Positions 23,908 to 31,249 of a DNA stretch of 32,262 nt are shown in pieces. Origin of the DNA: UBA9619 sp964630665 (GTDB taxonomy: Bacteria > Pseudomonadota > Gammaproteobacteria > Arenicellales > UBA868). The stretch is from positions 1-32,262 of the forward strand of contig CAZVVN010000033.1 of NCBI GenBank assembly GCA_964630665.1. Direction: 5' to 3'. The first letter of the stretch is position 1. Every line of letters starts with the position of its first letter. The notes below the pieces were generated by a model. It saw only the letters and a program-made list of their open reading frames with translations. It was not told where the DNA came from and did not search any database. The position numbers and the translations under genes are program-made.

Positions 23908-24853
23908 GGCACTTCTCTTGCTGGCAGCCGCCTTTGATCTGGAGTCCGTGCTCCGGCGCGATCGCCTCGTGGTAGTGATCGCGCTGGTCGCCGTGATCGT
24001 GCTGAGCTGGGCCTACGTACTCGCCGGCGCCGGCATGGGTATGAGTGCTTTCAAGATGACTCGGATGACCCATCCGGTGGGCGTGAGCGACTCGGACCAA
24101 CTCGGCACGCAGGCGACCCAATCGACCATGTCCGGGTCGATCTCCAAAGGGTCGGCGGCTGACGGTACGCGGCCGAGCGTGCAGATGTCGGGCAAGGGAC
24201 AAACCGCTGCCATGGACGGCATGATGGTCATCGGTGCATGGACGGTCGGGTATGCTGTCGTTATCTTCTTTATGTGGTGGGTCATGATGCTCGGTATGAT
24301 GCTGCCGAGTGCGGCGCCCTTGCTGTTGCTGTTCGCCCGCATGATGCGTAAGGAGAAGGAGAAGGGTGCACCGTACGTGGCGACCGGCGTGTTTGCGTTT
24401 GGTTATGTGGTCATGTGGGCGGCCTTCAGTGCCATTGCCACTGGTGCTCAGTGGGGCCTGGAAGCCAGCGGCCTCCTGTCCGGCATAATGGTGGGCACCA
24501 GCGCCGTGCTTGGTGCGGTGTTGCTCATCGCGGCGGGTGTTTGGCAGCTCACGCCCTTGAAACATGCGTGCCTCAGGCATTGTCGTTCACCTATCGGCTT
24601 TCTTTCCGCGCACTGGCGACCGGGGCGCATCGGCGCGTTCAGGATGGGCCTGGTGCACGGTGCCTTTTGCTTGGGTTGCTGCTGGTTCCTCATGGCCTTG
24701 CTGTTTTACGGCGGCGTCATGAATCTCTACTGGATCATCGGGCTTGCGCTGTACATCCTCATCGAGAAGCTCTTGCCGGCAGGCGCGCGTGTCGGTCAGC
24801 TGGCCGGGGTTGCTCTAATTGTCTGGGGCGCAGTGCTGCTGTTCTACACTTGA
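23873..24853 (+). CDS. DUF2182 integral membrane protein (putative metal-binding)
   Basis: A 326-residue predicted inner-membrane protein. Hydrophobic segments lie near 31-51, 123-153, 169-190, 205-226, 262-283, 285-300 and 306-325. The first loop (about 54-120) is Met- and Ser-rich. Conserved family signatures are MMLGMMLPSAAPLLLLF (138-154), QLTPLKHACLRHCRSP with C233/C237, and GLVHGAFCLGCCWFLM with H263, C266, C269, C270. Its family is described as predicted metal-binding membrane proteins. The GTG at 23873 overlaps the end of DUF1326 and is the best start found; homologues usually begin near SVLRRDR, so a start closer to 23919-23948 is possible. Confidence 0.85.
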   Translation: MSPGAASRSPARALLLLAAAFDLESVLRRDRLVVVIALVAVIVLSWAYVLAGAGMGMSAFKMTRMTHPVGVSDSDQLGTQATQSTMSGSISKGSAADGTRPSVQMSGKGQTAAMDGMMVIGAWTVGYAVVIFFMWWVMMLGMMLPSAAPLLLLFARMMRKEKEKGAPYVATGVFAFGYVVMWAAFSAIATGAQWGLEASGLLSGIMVGTSAVLGAVLLIAAGVWQLTPLKHACLRHCRSPIGFLSAHWRPGRIGAFRMGLVHGAFCLGCCWFLMALLFYGGVMNLYWIIGLALYILIEKLLPAGARVGQLAGVALIVWGAVLLFYT

Positions 24854-25205
24854 GCCGTAGATGTCATGAAGTAAGCCATTTTCGGAACGACAATGGATGG
24901 TGTCGAACGGGAAAATAGTAGAGGTTGCGGGAATCAAGTAATTTCTTAAATCATTGTAATTATTACATTTTCTTAGAACAGAAAAAAATATACCGTCAAA
25001 GTTACCGCCAATAAATGTCGAACTGGATGGAATTCGACCTTCTTGGTTGAAACTGCGCTTACGCCGCAAACCTAAGTCTTTTATCGGCAGAATCGACAAC
25101 GACTTTCGCGCCATCATCGCCGGCCGGGATTGAGCCTGAGCCTATTCTGGACCTGCCGCACTGTTCTGCGCGCACTTCGAATCGGGGAATATTGTGGCCG
25201 ACCGG
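24854..25205. other. 352-bp spacer between convergent genes
   Basis: Between DUF2182 (+) and the sulfatase (-). AT-rich; it contains repeat copy A (24869-25063). No gene is credible. An antisense open frame (25117 to 24815) is explained by the repeat, because it matches the frame over copy B. Nothing recognisable lies in 25064-25205. Confidence 0.5.
24869..25063 (+). repeat. Diverged direct repeat, copy A
   Basis: About 195 bp that align in the same orientation with 27768-27962. The best anchors are AATAGT-R-GAGGT-K-GCG (24914 on), CATTGTAA, and an exact ATACCGTCAAAG (24990-25001); the anchors keep the same spacing to within 1 nt. Similarity is patchy, roughly two thirds by eye. It may be a dispersed intergenic repeat or a remnant of a duplicated mobile-element end. 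Confidence 0.6.
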
Positions 25206-27368
25206 CTAGAAGAAGTAGCGGGGTGGGTAGCTGGTTGCGTAGTGACGGGAGGTCTCGTAGTAGTCGAGCTGAAGCAGAACCCAGCGTTGTAGTCGGTCCA
25301 TCAGATTCTGGGCGAGCTCGGGGCGGTGTGACGACAGATTAGTTCTCTCGCCAGGGTCTTTGTTCAGGTCATACAGCTCGAACTGTTCTTTTCGCGGCGT
25401 ATGGATCAGCTTGTAACCGTTTCTCACGATTGCAAACTGTACCACCCCAGTCTGTACCATCAGATAACGGGAACGGTCGGAGACCGGCTCCGGTGTGGTC
25501 AGATCGAGGCCTTGAAATGAAGGGTGTTCCGGCAGCCCGAGCATCGAAAGCAGCGTAGGTGGCACGTCAACGTGCTGCGCTGGTCGTGGGTCTTCCTCTC
25601 CCACGCCGTCGGGGTCATAGATGATCAAGGGCACCTTCATCACCTCGTTGTAGATATACGAGGCATGAGAGGCGAAGCCGTGCTCGTAGAAGGCCTGACC
25701 CGTATCACCAGTCACCACGATAATGGTATCGTCCATTATCCGGCGTTCTTCGAGGAATCCAAGCAGTCGTCCGATCTGTGCGTCCACGTAACGCAGTGAA
25801 TCGGAGTAAAAATCTTTGACTTCGTCAATTTTCTCCAGTGGGAAGTTTCCGAAATGGAGCGGGAAGTCTGGTTCAGCGGAACTGAATTTTTTTTCGAAGC
25901 CAGCAGGAACCGGAAACGGGATATGGCTGTTCTGCAGGTTGATGTAGACAAAAAAAGGATCTTCGTTCTCCTTGCCAATCCACTTGATCGCTTCGGAGAT
26001 GGTCAGCCGATCGTCGATCTTTCCTGACAGCTTGTTGGCCCTGACGAATGGTGCGAAGCCCAGATCTTCATCGAGAACGTAGGTGTCACCCTGAAAATTC
26101 TCCGCGTGCAGAAAGTAATCGAGGCTTTTGGAGTCCAGATAGTTGTGCATTGAGCCCCACTTTTCGTTCTGGGAAGAGATGATGGCGGTGCGGTAACCCA
26201 CCGAGCTCAGCACGTCGTATATTCGCACCCGGGGATAGGGTGCGTTCTTCGGATAGAAATGCACTGCGCGGGAACGCAAAGGGTAGTGCGAGGTAAGGGG
26301 ACCGAGATCCGCGTAGTTCGAATGACTGGCCTGGGTGTAGGTGTCGGTGAATCGCTGAGACTTCATGGCCAGCGCGTCCACGTTCTTCATTACCGTGCGC
26401 CGCCCCCCAAAGGCCGTCAGTTCGTCCGGGCGCAAGGACTCGACCAGTAGCAGGACGACGTTCTTGCGATCGATGATCGTCGGCTCCACGCGCCGGGCGT
26501 AGTCCTTGAGTGTAATCAGTGGGTTTCTCTGGACTAGGTTATCGGGAGCGGTAGTAGAGGCTAGCCTCGCCGCGGGCCGTGTGCGGTCCAGGGTGTCGAG
26601 CAACAGTGTCGAGGCCGGGTTGGTGTTGAACTCAAGCATTTCGGTATGGACCTTGGCCATCTGGCGCGAAATTCTGGAGCGGGGGTCCATGTCATAGCTA
26701 GTCAGCAACTCCCTCCCAGGCAGCAAGCGGGCACAAAGGAGAATGATCACGCACAGCAGCAGGTGCCCTACCAGTACTCGCCTCACCATGTAGCCGTTGC
26801 GGTTCTCGAAGTAGCCCAGTACACGTCGCGATCCGGCGAGCCCGACCCATACGACAGCGAGGACGACAAGGGGGTACAGGACGGCCAAGTACGCAGAGGT
26901 GTGCACGACGTGCTGATAGAACTGAAACGGATTATTCAGAAATATTCGTATCGCGTCGATGGTGAGAAAAGCGTCGTTGAAATTGAAGTAGTACCAGCTG
27001 GACGCGTAGAGCATCGCGGCGAGCCACATGATGACGAGAACTGGCACGTCCCTCAATCGATCATCCAGCGGCATAAGCAGCAACAGCGTCGGTAGACTCA
27101 GGAGTACCAGAATAAGCAGGTTGAACAGACTCCCCGCGGCGAGCAACGACACGGACATCGAGGTTGGGACGAACGAGAGACTGAACAGACCATCGCCCAG
27201 ACGAGCGTGCAGCGCGAGCTCCACCAGTATCAGCACGTCCCAGATCAGAAACAGAACGAGCAGGATTCGCGACAGCACGCCAAGTGGGCCAACGAGCATC
27301 TTGTCCTGCCCGTCTGGATCGGAGCCGGTGTGCGGCGGGGAATCGAGGTCCAGTTCAAGTGACGGCAT
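25206..27368 (-). CDS. Membrane sulfatase/phosphoglycerol-transferase-like protein
   Basis: 720 residues from ATG 27368. Five membrane spans (about 31-51, 72-100, 109-125, 158-178, 198-216) precede a periplasmic alkaline-phosphatase-superfamily domain from about 300. Metal-site residues include E310 in LLLVESLRPDEL; the nucleophile is probably Ser348 or Ser350 in TQASHSNYADL; H482 lies in NLQNSHIPF. The second metal motif reads GDTGQAFYEHG (554-564), with Thr where SDHG-type relatives have His, followed by H568. The substrate could be a lipid head group or sulfated or phosphorylated glycan. The start is uncertain: an in-frame TTG at 27458 is implausible, ATG 27368 lacks a Shine-Dalgarno, and ATG 27299 has AGGA 4 nt upstream. 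Repeats A and B flank the gene on both sides. Confidence 0.85.
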   Translation of the reverse strand: MPSLELDLDSPPHTGSDPDGQDKMLVGPLGVLSRILLVLFLIWDVLILVELALHARLGDGLFSLSFVPTSMSVSLLAAGSLFNLLILVLLSLPTLLLLMPLDDRLRDVPVLVIMWLAAMLYASSWYYFNFNDAFLTIDAIRIFLNNPFQFYQHVVHTSAYLAVLYPLVVLAVVWVGLAGSRRVLGYFENRNGYMVRRVLVGHLLLCVIILLCARLLPGRELLTSYDMDPRSRISRQMAKVHTEMLEFNTNPASTLLLDTLDRTRPAARLASTTAPDNLVQRNPLITLKDYARRVEPTIIDRKNVVLLLVESLRPDELTAFGGRRTVMKNVDALAMKSQRFTDTYTQASHSNYADLGPLTSHYPLRSRAVHFYPKNAPYPRVRIYDVLSSVGYRTAIISSQNEKWGSMHNYLDSKSLDYFLHAENFQGDTYVLDEDLGFAPFVRANKLSGKIDDRLTISEAIKWIGKENEDPFFVYINLQNSHIPFPVPAGFEKKFSSAEPDFPLHFGNFPLEKIDEVKDFYSDSLRYVDAQIGRLLGFLEERRIMDDTIIVVTGDTGQAFYEHGFASHASYIYNEVMKVPLIIYDPDGVGEEDPRPAQHVDVPPTLLSMLGLPEHPSFQGLDLTTPEPVSDRSRYLMVQTGVVQFAIVRNGYKLIHTPRKEQFELYDLNKDPGERTNLSSHRPELAQNLMDRLQRWVLLQLDYYETSRHYATSYPPRYFF

Positions 27369-27601
27369 GCTAGAAGGTGTGCGGCTTGGCAGGATATTTG
27401 TTGGTAAATATAGACGTTCGGGGTTAACTGTCCACACGGCGGGAGCAACCGGGGACAACGCCTGCGGACAACCGTGGGCACCAGCCCGATTGGCGGCGGA
27501 GTATAGAAAGAATTAACGCCAATTTGTAAAAACCCTGGTGGTATTGGCTAATGGTACAAACAGCATCGAGATTGATTTGCGGCTGCTTTCGTTGTGAATG
27601 A

Positions 27602-27623
27602 TGGCACGTTCAGGAACATGCCA
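27602..27623. promoter_or_regulatory. 22-bp near-perfect palindrome
   Basis: TGGCACGTTC-AG-GAACATGCCA: ten-base arms with one mismatch and a 2-bp centre. The form fits a homodimeric repressor operator; no regulator gene lies nearby. It sits between divergent promoters. A chance 9-of-10 match is unlikely but not excluded. Confidence 0.4.
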
Positions 27624-27767
27624 CTACCAACGCTCAGCTTATACCGTTTGTCTCTGGAGTTAGCGTACGGAACGGGCTTGTCGGTGAGTTTCAAATATTT
27701 TTTGGGGTGATTTATAGTGACTACAATTAGGACAACATTGAATAAGAATTAAAGTTAAATAACCTGG

Positions 27768-27962
27768 AACTAAGCAAAAATTGGAGAATATCGGGTGACA
27801 TAAGAGAAGCAAATAGTGGAGGTGGCGAGGGTCGAATAATTACGTAACCTATTGTAACGATTATATTGATCTATAAATGTCGAATCAGATACCGTCAAAG
27901 CTACTGTCCAAAGTACTGGATTGGACGGGAATGGTCTCCTATCGTTAAATTCTGGGCACGCT
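27768..27962 (+). repeat. Diverged direct repeat, copy B
   Basis: Partner of copy A at 24869-25063. It shares the AATAGTGGAGGT block (27812 on), TATTGTAA and ATACCGTCAAAG (27889-27900). It ends about 45 bp before the YbdK-like start. Confidence 0.6.
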
Positions 27963-28006
27963 GATGTGGATCTGAAGGGACTCGAAATCAGAACAGAGCT
28001 ATTCAA

Positions 28007-29143
28007 ATGATCTCAGAACCGACTTTTACCATTGGAATCGAAGAAGAATACATTATGGTAGATCGGGATACCCGGATTGCGTTGAGAGAAGCACCAAGGG
28101 GATTGATGGATCAGTTGGTTGAACGACTGGGGCAACAAGTAAGCACCGAGTTCTTACAATGCCAGGTCGAAGTTGGAACCCGCGTTTGCCGATCGGTAGA
28201 AGAGGCAAGAGATGATCTTTACAGGCTGCGTCAGGTACTGGCCAATGTGCTGGATGAGCATGGGCTTGGGTTTATAGCGGCATCTACCCACCCGTTTGCG
28301 ACTGCGGGGGAACTCGAGCAAACCCATAAACCACGTTATCAAGCGCTAGCTGAAGATTTGCAACAGGTGATACGTCGCCTTTTGATTTCAGGCATGCACG
28401 TGCACGTGGGAGTAGAGGACGATGAGTTGCGGATGGATATGCTTGGACAAGCCGCCTACATCCTGCCGCATCTTCTGGCACTCAGTACATCGTCCCCGTT
28501 TTGGCAAGGCCAGGATACTGGCCTGAAGTCCTACCGGATCTCGGTTTGGGATGAAATGCCCAGAACCGGATTACCCGGACAATTCGCCAGTTATGCAGAG
28601 TACCGCCGGCATGTTGACATCTTGGTCCAGGCGGGAGTTATCGAGGATGCGACAAAGATCTGGTGGGATCTTCGACCAAGTGAACGGTTCCCCACGTTGG
28701 AGATGCGTATCACTGATGTTTGCACATCCATTGATGATGCCATCTGTATTGCCTCAATGTTCCTATGCTGGTTGCGGCTGTTGTATCGATTACGAATGAA
28801 TAATCAGCGCTGGCGTCGTTACGAGCCGATGTTAATTGAAGAAAACCGCTGGCGAGCGCACCGTTATGGAATTGACGGCGAGTTGATAGATTTTGGCCGT
28901 GGTGCGCTGATCCCCTATTCAGAACTCTTGGATGAGATTCTGGATTTGATTCGGGAAGATGCCGAAAGCTTCAACTGCGTAAATGAAGTAGAGCACGCCA
29001 GACAGATTATAACGCGCGGAAGCAGTTCCCATCGACAGCTTGGGGTATACCAGTCAGCTTGTGAACGCGGCGCGGACCACCAGGAAGCGCTGGACGCCGT
29101 AGTCGATCACCTGCAGGCAGAAACCAAGAGAGGCCCGTCTTAA
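28007..29143 (+). CDS. YbdK-type carboxylate-amine ligase (GCS2 family)
   Basis: A 378-residue ATP-dependent ligase resembling glutamate-cysteine ligase type 2. Family landmarks are IGIEEEYIMVD (9-19) with metal-binding glutamates, QVEVGTRVC (52-60), SGMHVHVGVED (about 128-138) and EMRITDVCTS. E. coli YbdK, 372 aa, has weak gamma-glutamylcysteine synthetase activity; physiological substrates are generally unknown. The ATG is first in frame, with only a weak upstream GAG. The gene is followed by the terminator-like hairpin at 29230-29261. Confidence 0.92.
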   Translation: MISEPTFTIGIEEEYIMVDRDTRIALREAPRGLMDQLVERLGQQVSTEFLQCQVEVGTRVCRSVEEARDDLYRLRQVLANVLDEHGLGFIAASTHPFATAGELEQTHKPRYQALAEDLQQVIRRLLISGMHVHVGVEDDELRMDMLGQAAYILPHLLALSTSSPFWQGQDTGLKSYRISVWDEMPRTGLPGQFASYAEYRRHVDILVQAGVIEDATKIWWDLRPSERFPTLEMRITDVCTSIDDAICIASMFLCWLRLLYRLRMNNQRWRRYEPMLIEENRWRAHRYGIDGELIDFGRGALIPYSELLDEILDLIREDAESFNCVNEVEHARQIITRGSSSHRQLGVYQSACERGADHQEALDAVVDHLQAETKRGPS

Positions 29144-29229
29144 GACCGAGGCTGGAGTGGCTGGTTCCCATGGCGCCGAACTGACTGATGGTGGAGTGCG
29201 ATATAAATACCGCTAAAACGCGTGAAGAA

Positions 29230-29261
29230 CCCGTTTCCAAAAAAGCAGGAGCGGGCTTTTT
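29230..29261 (+). terminator. Terminator or attenuator hairpin before HAD gene
   Basis: CCCGTTTCC-N9-GGAGCGGG followed by CTTTTT. One internal mismatch/bulge. It ends 2 nt before the ribosome site of the dehalogenase (GGAG, 29264-29267), so it could terminate the upstream ligase message and also modulate the downstream one. An overlapping alternative pairing is AAAAAGC/GCTTTTT. Confidence 0.55.
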
Positions 29262-29275
29262 GTGGAGAAATTAAG

Positions 29276-30031
29276 ATGAATAAACCGACCAACAAAAGAC
29301 GATCAGTGGCTCGTTTCGCCCAAGATGATGTTAAGGCATTGCTGTTTGATGTGTTCGGGACAGTAGTCGACTGGCGTACGTCAATTACACGTCAGGCAGA
29401 GACATTCGGTCGTCGTCATGGCGTCAGTGGTGACTGGGCTGCATTCGCTGATCGCTGGCGCGAAGGTTATATATCCGGCATGGTCAAGGTTAATGACGGC
29501 GCAGACGAATGGAAAAACGTCGACCAGATTCACCGTGACCGGCTTGATATCTTGCTGGCGGAGTATGGGTTCCCGTTTGTCGAGATGGATGAAGTTGCCG
29601 AATTCAACCGAGCCTGGCATCGCCTCGATCCCTGGCCAGACAGTGTTGCGGGCCTGAGTCGGCTGAAAAAACGGTTTCTCATCGCTTCATTGTCGAATGG
29701 CAATGTGGCATTGCTCGTCAATATGGCACGTTTTGCCGCCTTACCGTGGGACTGTGTTTTGTCATCGGAGCTGGCCGGACGCTATAAGCCTGATCATGGG
29801 GTGTATCAGTATGCTGCATCTATCCTCGACCTGCGCAACGACCAGGTAATGATGGTGGCGGCCCACGACTTTGATGTTAGGGCAGCCGCTGAGGCGGGTC
29901 TTCGCACTGCCTACGTTAGCCGTCCCGCTGAATACGGTGGCAACGGGCCCGTAGAAGAAGTCGTGAAAGAGCACTTTGACATCTATGCAATCGATTTCCA
30001 TGATCTCGCCAGCCAACTCGAATGTTCGTAA
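29276..30031 (+). CDS. Haloacid dehalogenase, type II (HAD superfamily)
   Basis: From ATG 29276 the protein has 251 residues. Motif I is LLFDVFGTVVDW with nucleophile D25. Motif II is SLSNGN; motif III KPDHGVYQYA; and the terminal acidic motif MMVAAHDFDVRAAAEAG. The order and spacing are those of (S)-2-haloacid dehalogenases, which displace halide from C2 of haloacids; related HADs act on phosphates. The start at 29276 has GGAG with 8-nt spacing. A start at 29222 would place coding sequence through the hairpin at 29230-29261, so it is rejected. Confidence 0.9.
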   Translation: MNKPTNKRRSVARFAQDDVKALLFDVFGTVVDWRTSITRQAETFGRRHGVSGDWAAFADRWREGYISGMVKVNDGADEWKNVDQIHRDRLDILLAEYGFPFVEMDEVAEFNRAWHRLDPWPDSVAGLSRLKKRFLIASLSNGNVALLVNMARFAALPWDCVLSSELAGRYKPDHGVYQYAASILDLRNDQVMMVAAHDFDVRAAAEAGLRTAYVSRPAEYGGNGPVEEVVKEHFDIYAIDFHDLASQLECS

Positions 30032-30154
30032 CTCCGGCATGGAGAAGAAGGGCACTGAGCAAAAGGTGATCCAAGAGAGGTATGCCAAAGCGGAATTCAC
30101 GCACCAATATTTTCTACCGACACATCATTAAAGCTGTAAACCCGGATAGATAAT

Positions 30155-30589
30155 TCAATCGATAGAGAGTTTGATCAAAGTCATTCTTGAGGCCGCTTCC
30201 TCTATATCTTTTCGTATTGGCCTTCCATTTTTATAACCGACGTCAGCAAAAAACCCGTCAATTCTACTGTGGGAACAAAGAGCCTCTAGCTGCTCGGCAA
30301 TCATCTTGTTGTCCGCATGCTCAACAGTAACTCGTGCATCACTTAATCTACGTTTGTATAAAATCTTGATGTTAGATACTTGTAGAAGATTCCTCCACCA
30401 GATATTCCGCCTATCCGTGACACAACTCAGTTTCCCCTCTGGTTCTTCAAAGTAACTTACTGGTATTGCATAATTCTTACCGGTTTTGATTCCCAGAAAA
30501 TTTAATACAACGAGGTTTTTACTGACCAAGAAATGCAGAGGTGATTTTGCAACCGCAATGGTGATTGGATTTATTAACCGCCAAAACAT
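30155..30589 (-). CDS. Small DUF385/nitroreductase-like protein
   Basis: 144 residues, a second and more distant split-barrel protein. Characteristic stretches are FLGIKTGKNYAIPVSYFEEPEG (31-52) and CVTDRRNIWWRNLL (56-69). Ddn-like relatives use F420; this member may not. The gene is clearly AT-richer than the dehalogenase beside it. Upstream, the cupin gene ends 35 nt before this start and runs in the same direction, so the pair may be one unit. It converges with the dehalogenase over 123 nt with nothing recognisable between. Confidence 0.7.
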   Translation of the reverse strand: MFWRLINPITIAVAKSPLHFLVSKNLVVLNFLGIKTGKNYAIPVSYFEEPEGKLSCVTDRRNIWWRNLLQVSNIKILYKRRLSDARVTVEHADNKMIAEQLEALCSHSRIDGFFADVGYKNGRPIRKDIEEAASRMTLIKLSID

Positions 30590-30624
30590 TGAGAAATATT
30601 CACTACCAAAATAGCAGATCTAGA

Positions 30625-30990
30625 TTATTCAGATATCATGTAGTACTTGCGTAGGGTTTCAGTAATTTCCCAAATACATTGGGTTCCCTTGGCGATGAAG
30701 AACGTATCACCCGCTGTAAAAGTGTCGGACGAGCCATCAGCATTAGTTAGAGTGACCGACCCTGCCAGGACCGTCATCATTTCATGTGCTGGGTAGGCGT
30801 CGATTTTCTCGCGACACGGCGCGCATTCCCAAACGCCACTTAGAGTCGAGCCGTCTTCGGTCTGGAAAAAAGTGTGGTTCACCTCCCGTTTATCAGCGGT
30901 TGTAAAAGCATCATGATCGGTAAAATTGGACGGTTGCATTCCGGTAGCGGGCTCGCCATCCGGTAAAAGTCGAAACACCTTAGTCGTCAT
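30625..30990 (-). CDS. Cupin-domain protein (DUF861/EutQ-like)
   Basis: A 121-residue single cupin. It includes GVWECAPCREKIDAYPAHEMMTVLAGSVTL with the conserved H and E of motif 1 replaced or shifted, then AGDTFFIAKGTQCIWEITETLRKYYMI, the usual ending of the cupin_3 (DUF861) group. Function is unknown; members include ureidoglycine aminohydrolase domains. The gene is upstream of the DUF385-like protein with 35 nt between. Confidence 0.82.
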   Translation of the reverse strand: MTTKVFRLLPDGEPATGMQPSNFTDHDAFTTADKREVNHTFFQTEDGSTLSGVWECAPCREKIDAYPAHEMMTVLAGSVTLTNADGSSDTFTAGDTFFIAKGTQCIWEITETLRKYYMISE

Positions 30991-31249
30991 GTGAACTCCC
31001 TGTTGTTATCACGTCTTTCATAGTGGGTAAATGGGGTAACCCAAGTCATCAAATCAACTCCAACCAGTCAAATGACATTCATGCAGTAAGTTCAAAACAC
31101 TCTCACACCAACCGTACTTCATTGTCGGACGGGTCACCCGCACGCGCGTGGCCTCGGCGACGTGGTACTGGCACTTTTCTCCCTGGCGAACGGCCTGCAC
31201 CCGAGTTGATACGGATTTCGTAGCGCGGGGTGTGTTCGAGCGGACCAGC

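Larger units (their letters stand above)
27369..28006. other. AT-rich divergent intergenic region of about 640 bp
   Basis: Lies between the sulfatase (-) and YbdK-like (+) genes. It holds the 22-bp dyad at 27602-27623 and repeat copy B (27768-27962). No convincing gene was found; the antisense frame at 27770-28006 coincides with the repeat. Both promoters should be here. Confidence 0.5.

Noticed and set aside
24815..25117. Antisense frame over repeat A, similar to one over repeat B
   Set aside because: The similarity between the two translations is explained by the DNA repeat itself. No ribosome site and the first frame runs into the DUF2182 gene.
27369..27458. N-terminal extension of the sulfatase to a TTG at 27458
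   Set aside because: It would require an unfavourable TTG start with no ribosome site and adds 30 residues unlike the family.
31023..31223. 66-codon plus-strand frame
   Set aside because: Low-complexity composition, no ribosome site and no recognisable domain; likely a chance frame in the spacer.
31095..31249. Minus-strand open frame after the PLP enzyme ending DPSDNEVRLV, reminiscent of a glyoxalase-type C-terminus
   Set aside because: Only about ten residues look family-like, the rest reads as unstructured Arg/Pro-rich sequence and no start or ribosome site fits. It may be a decayed VOC remnant but cannot be supported.
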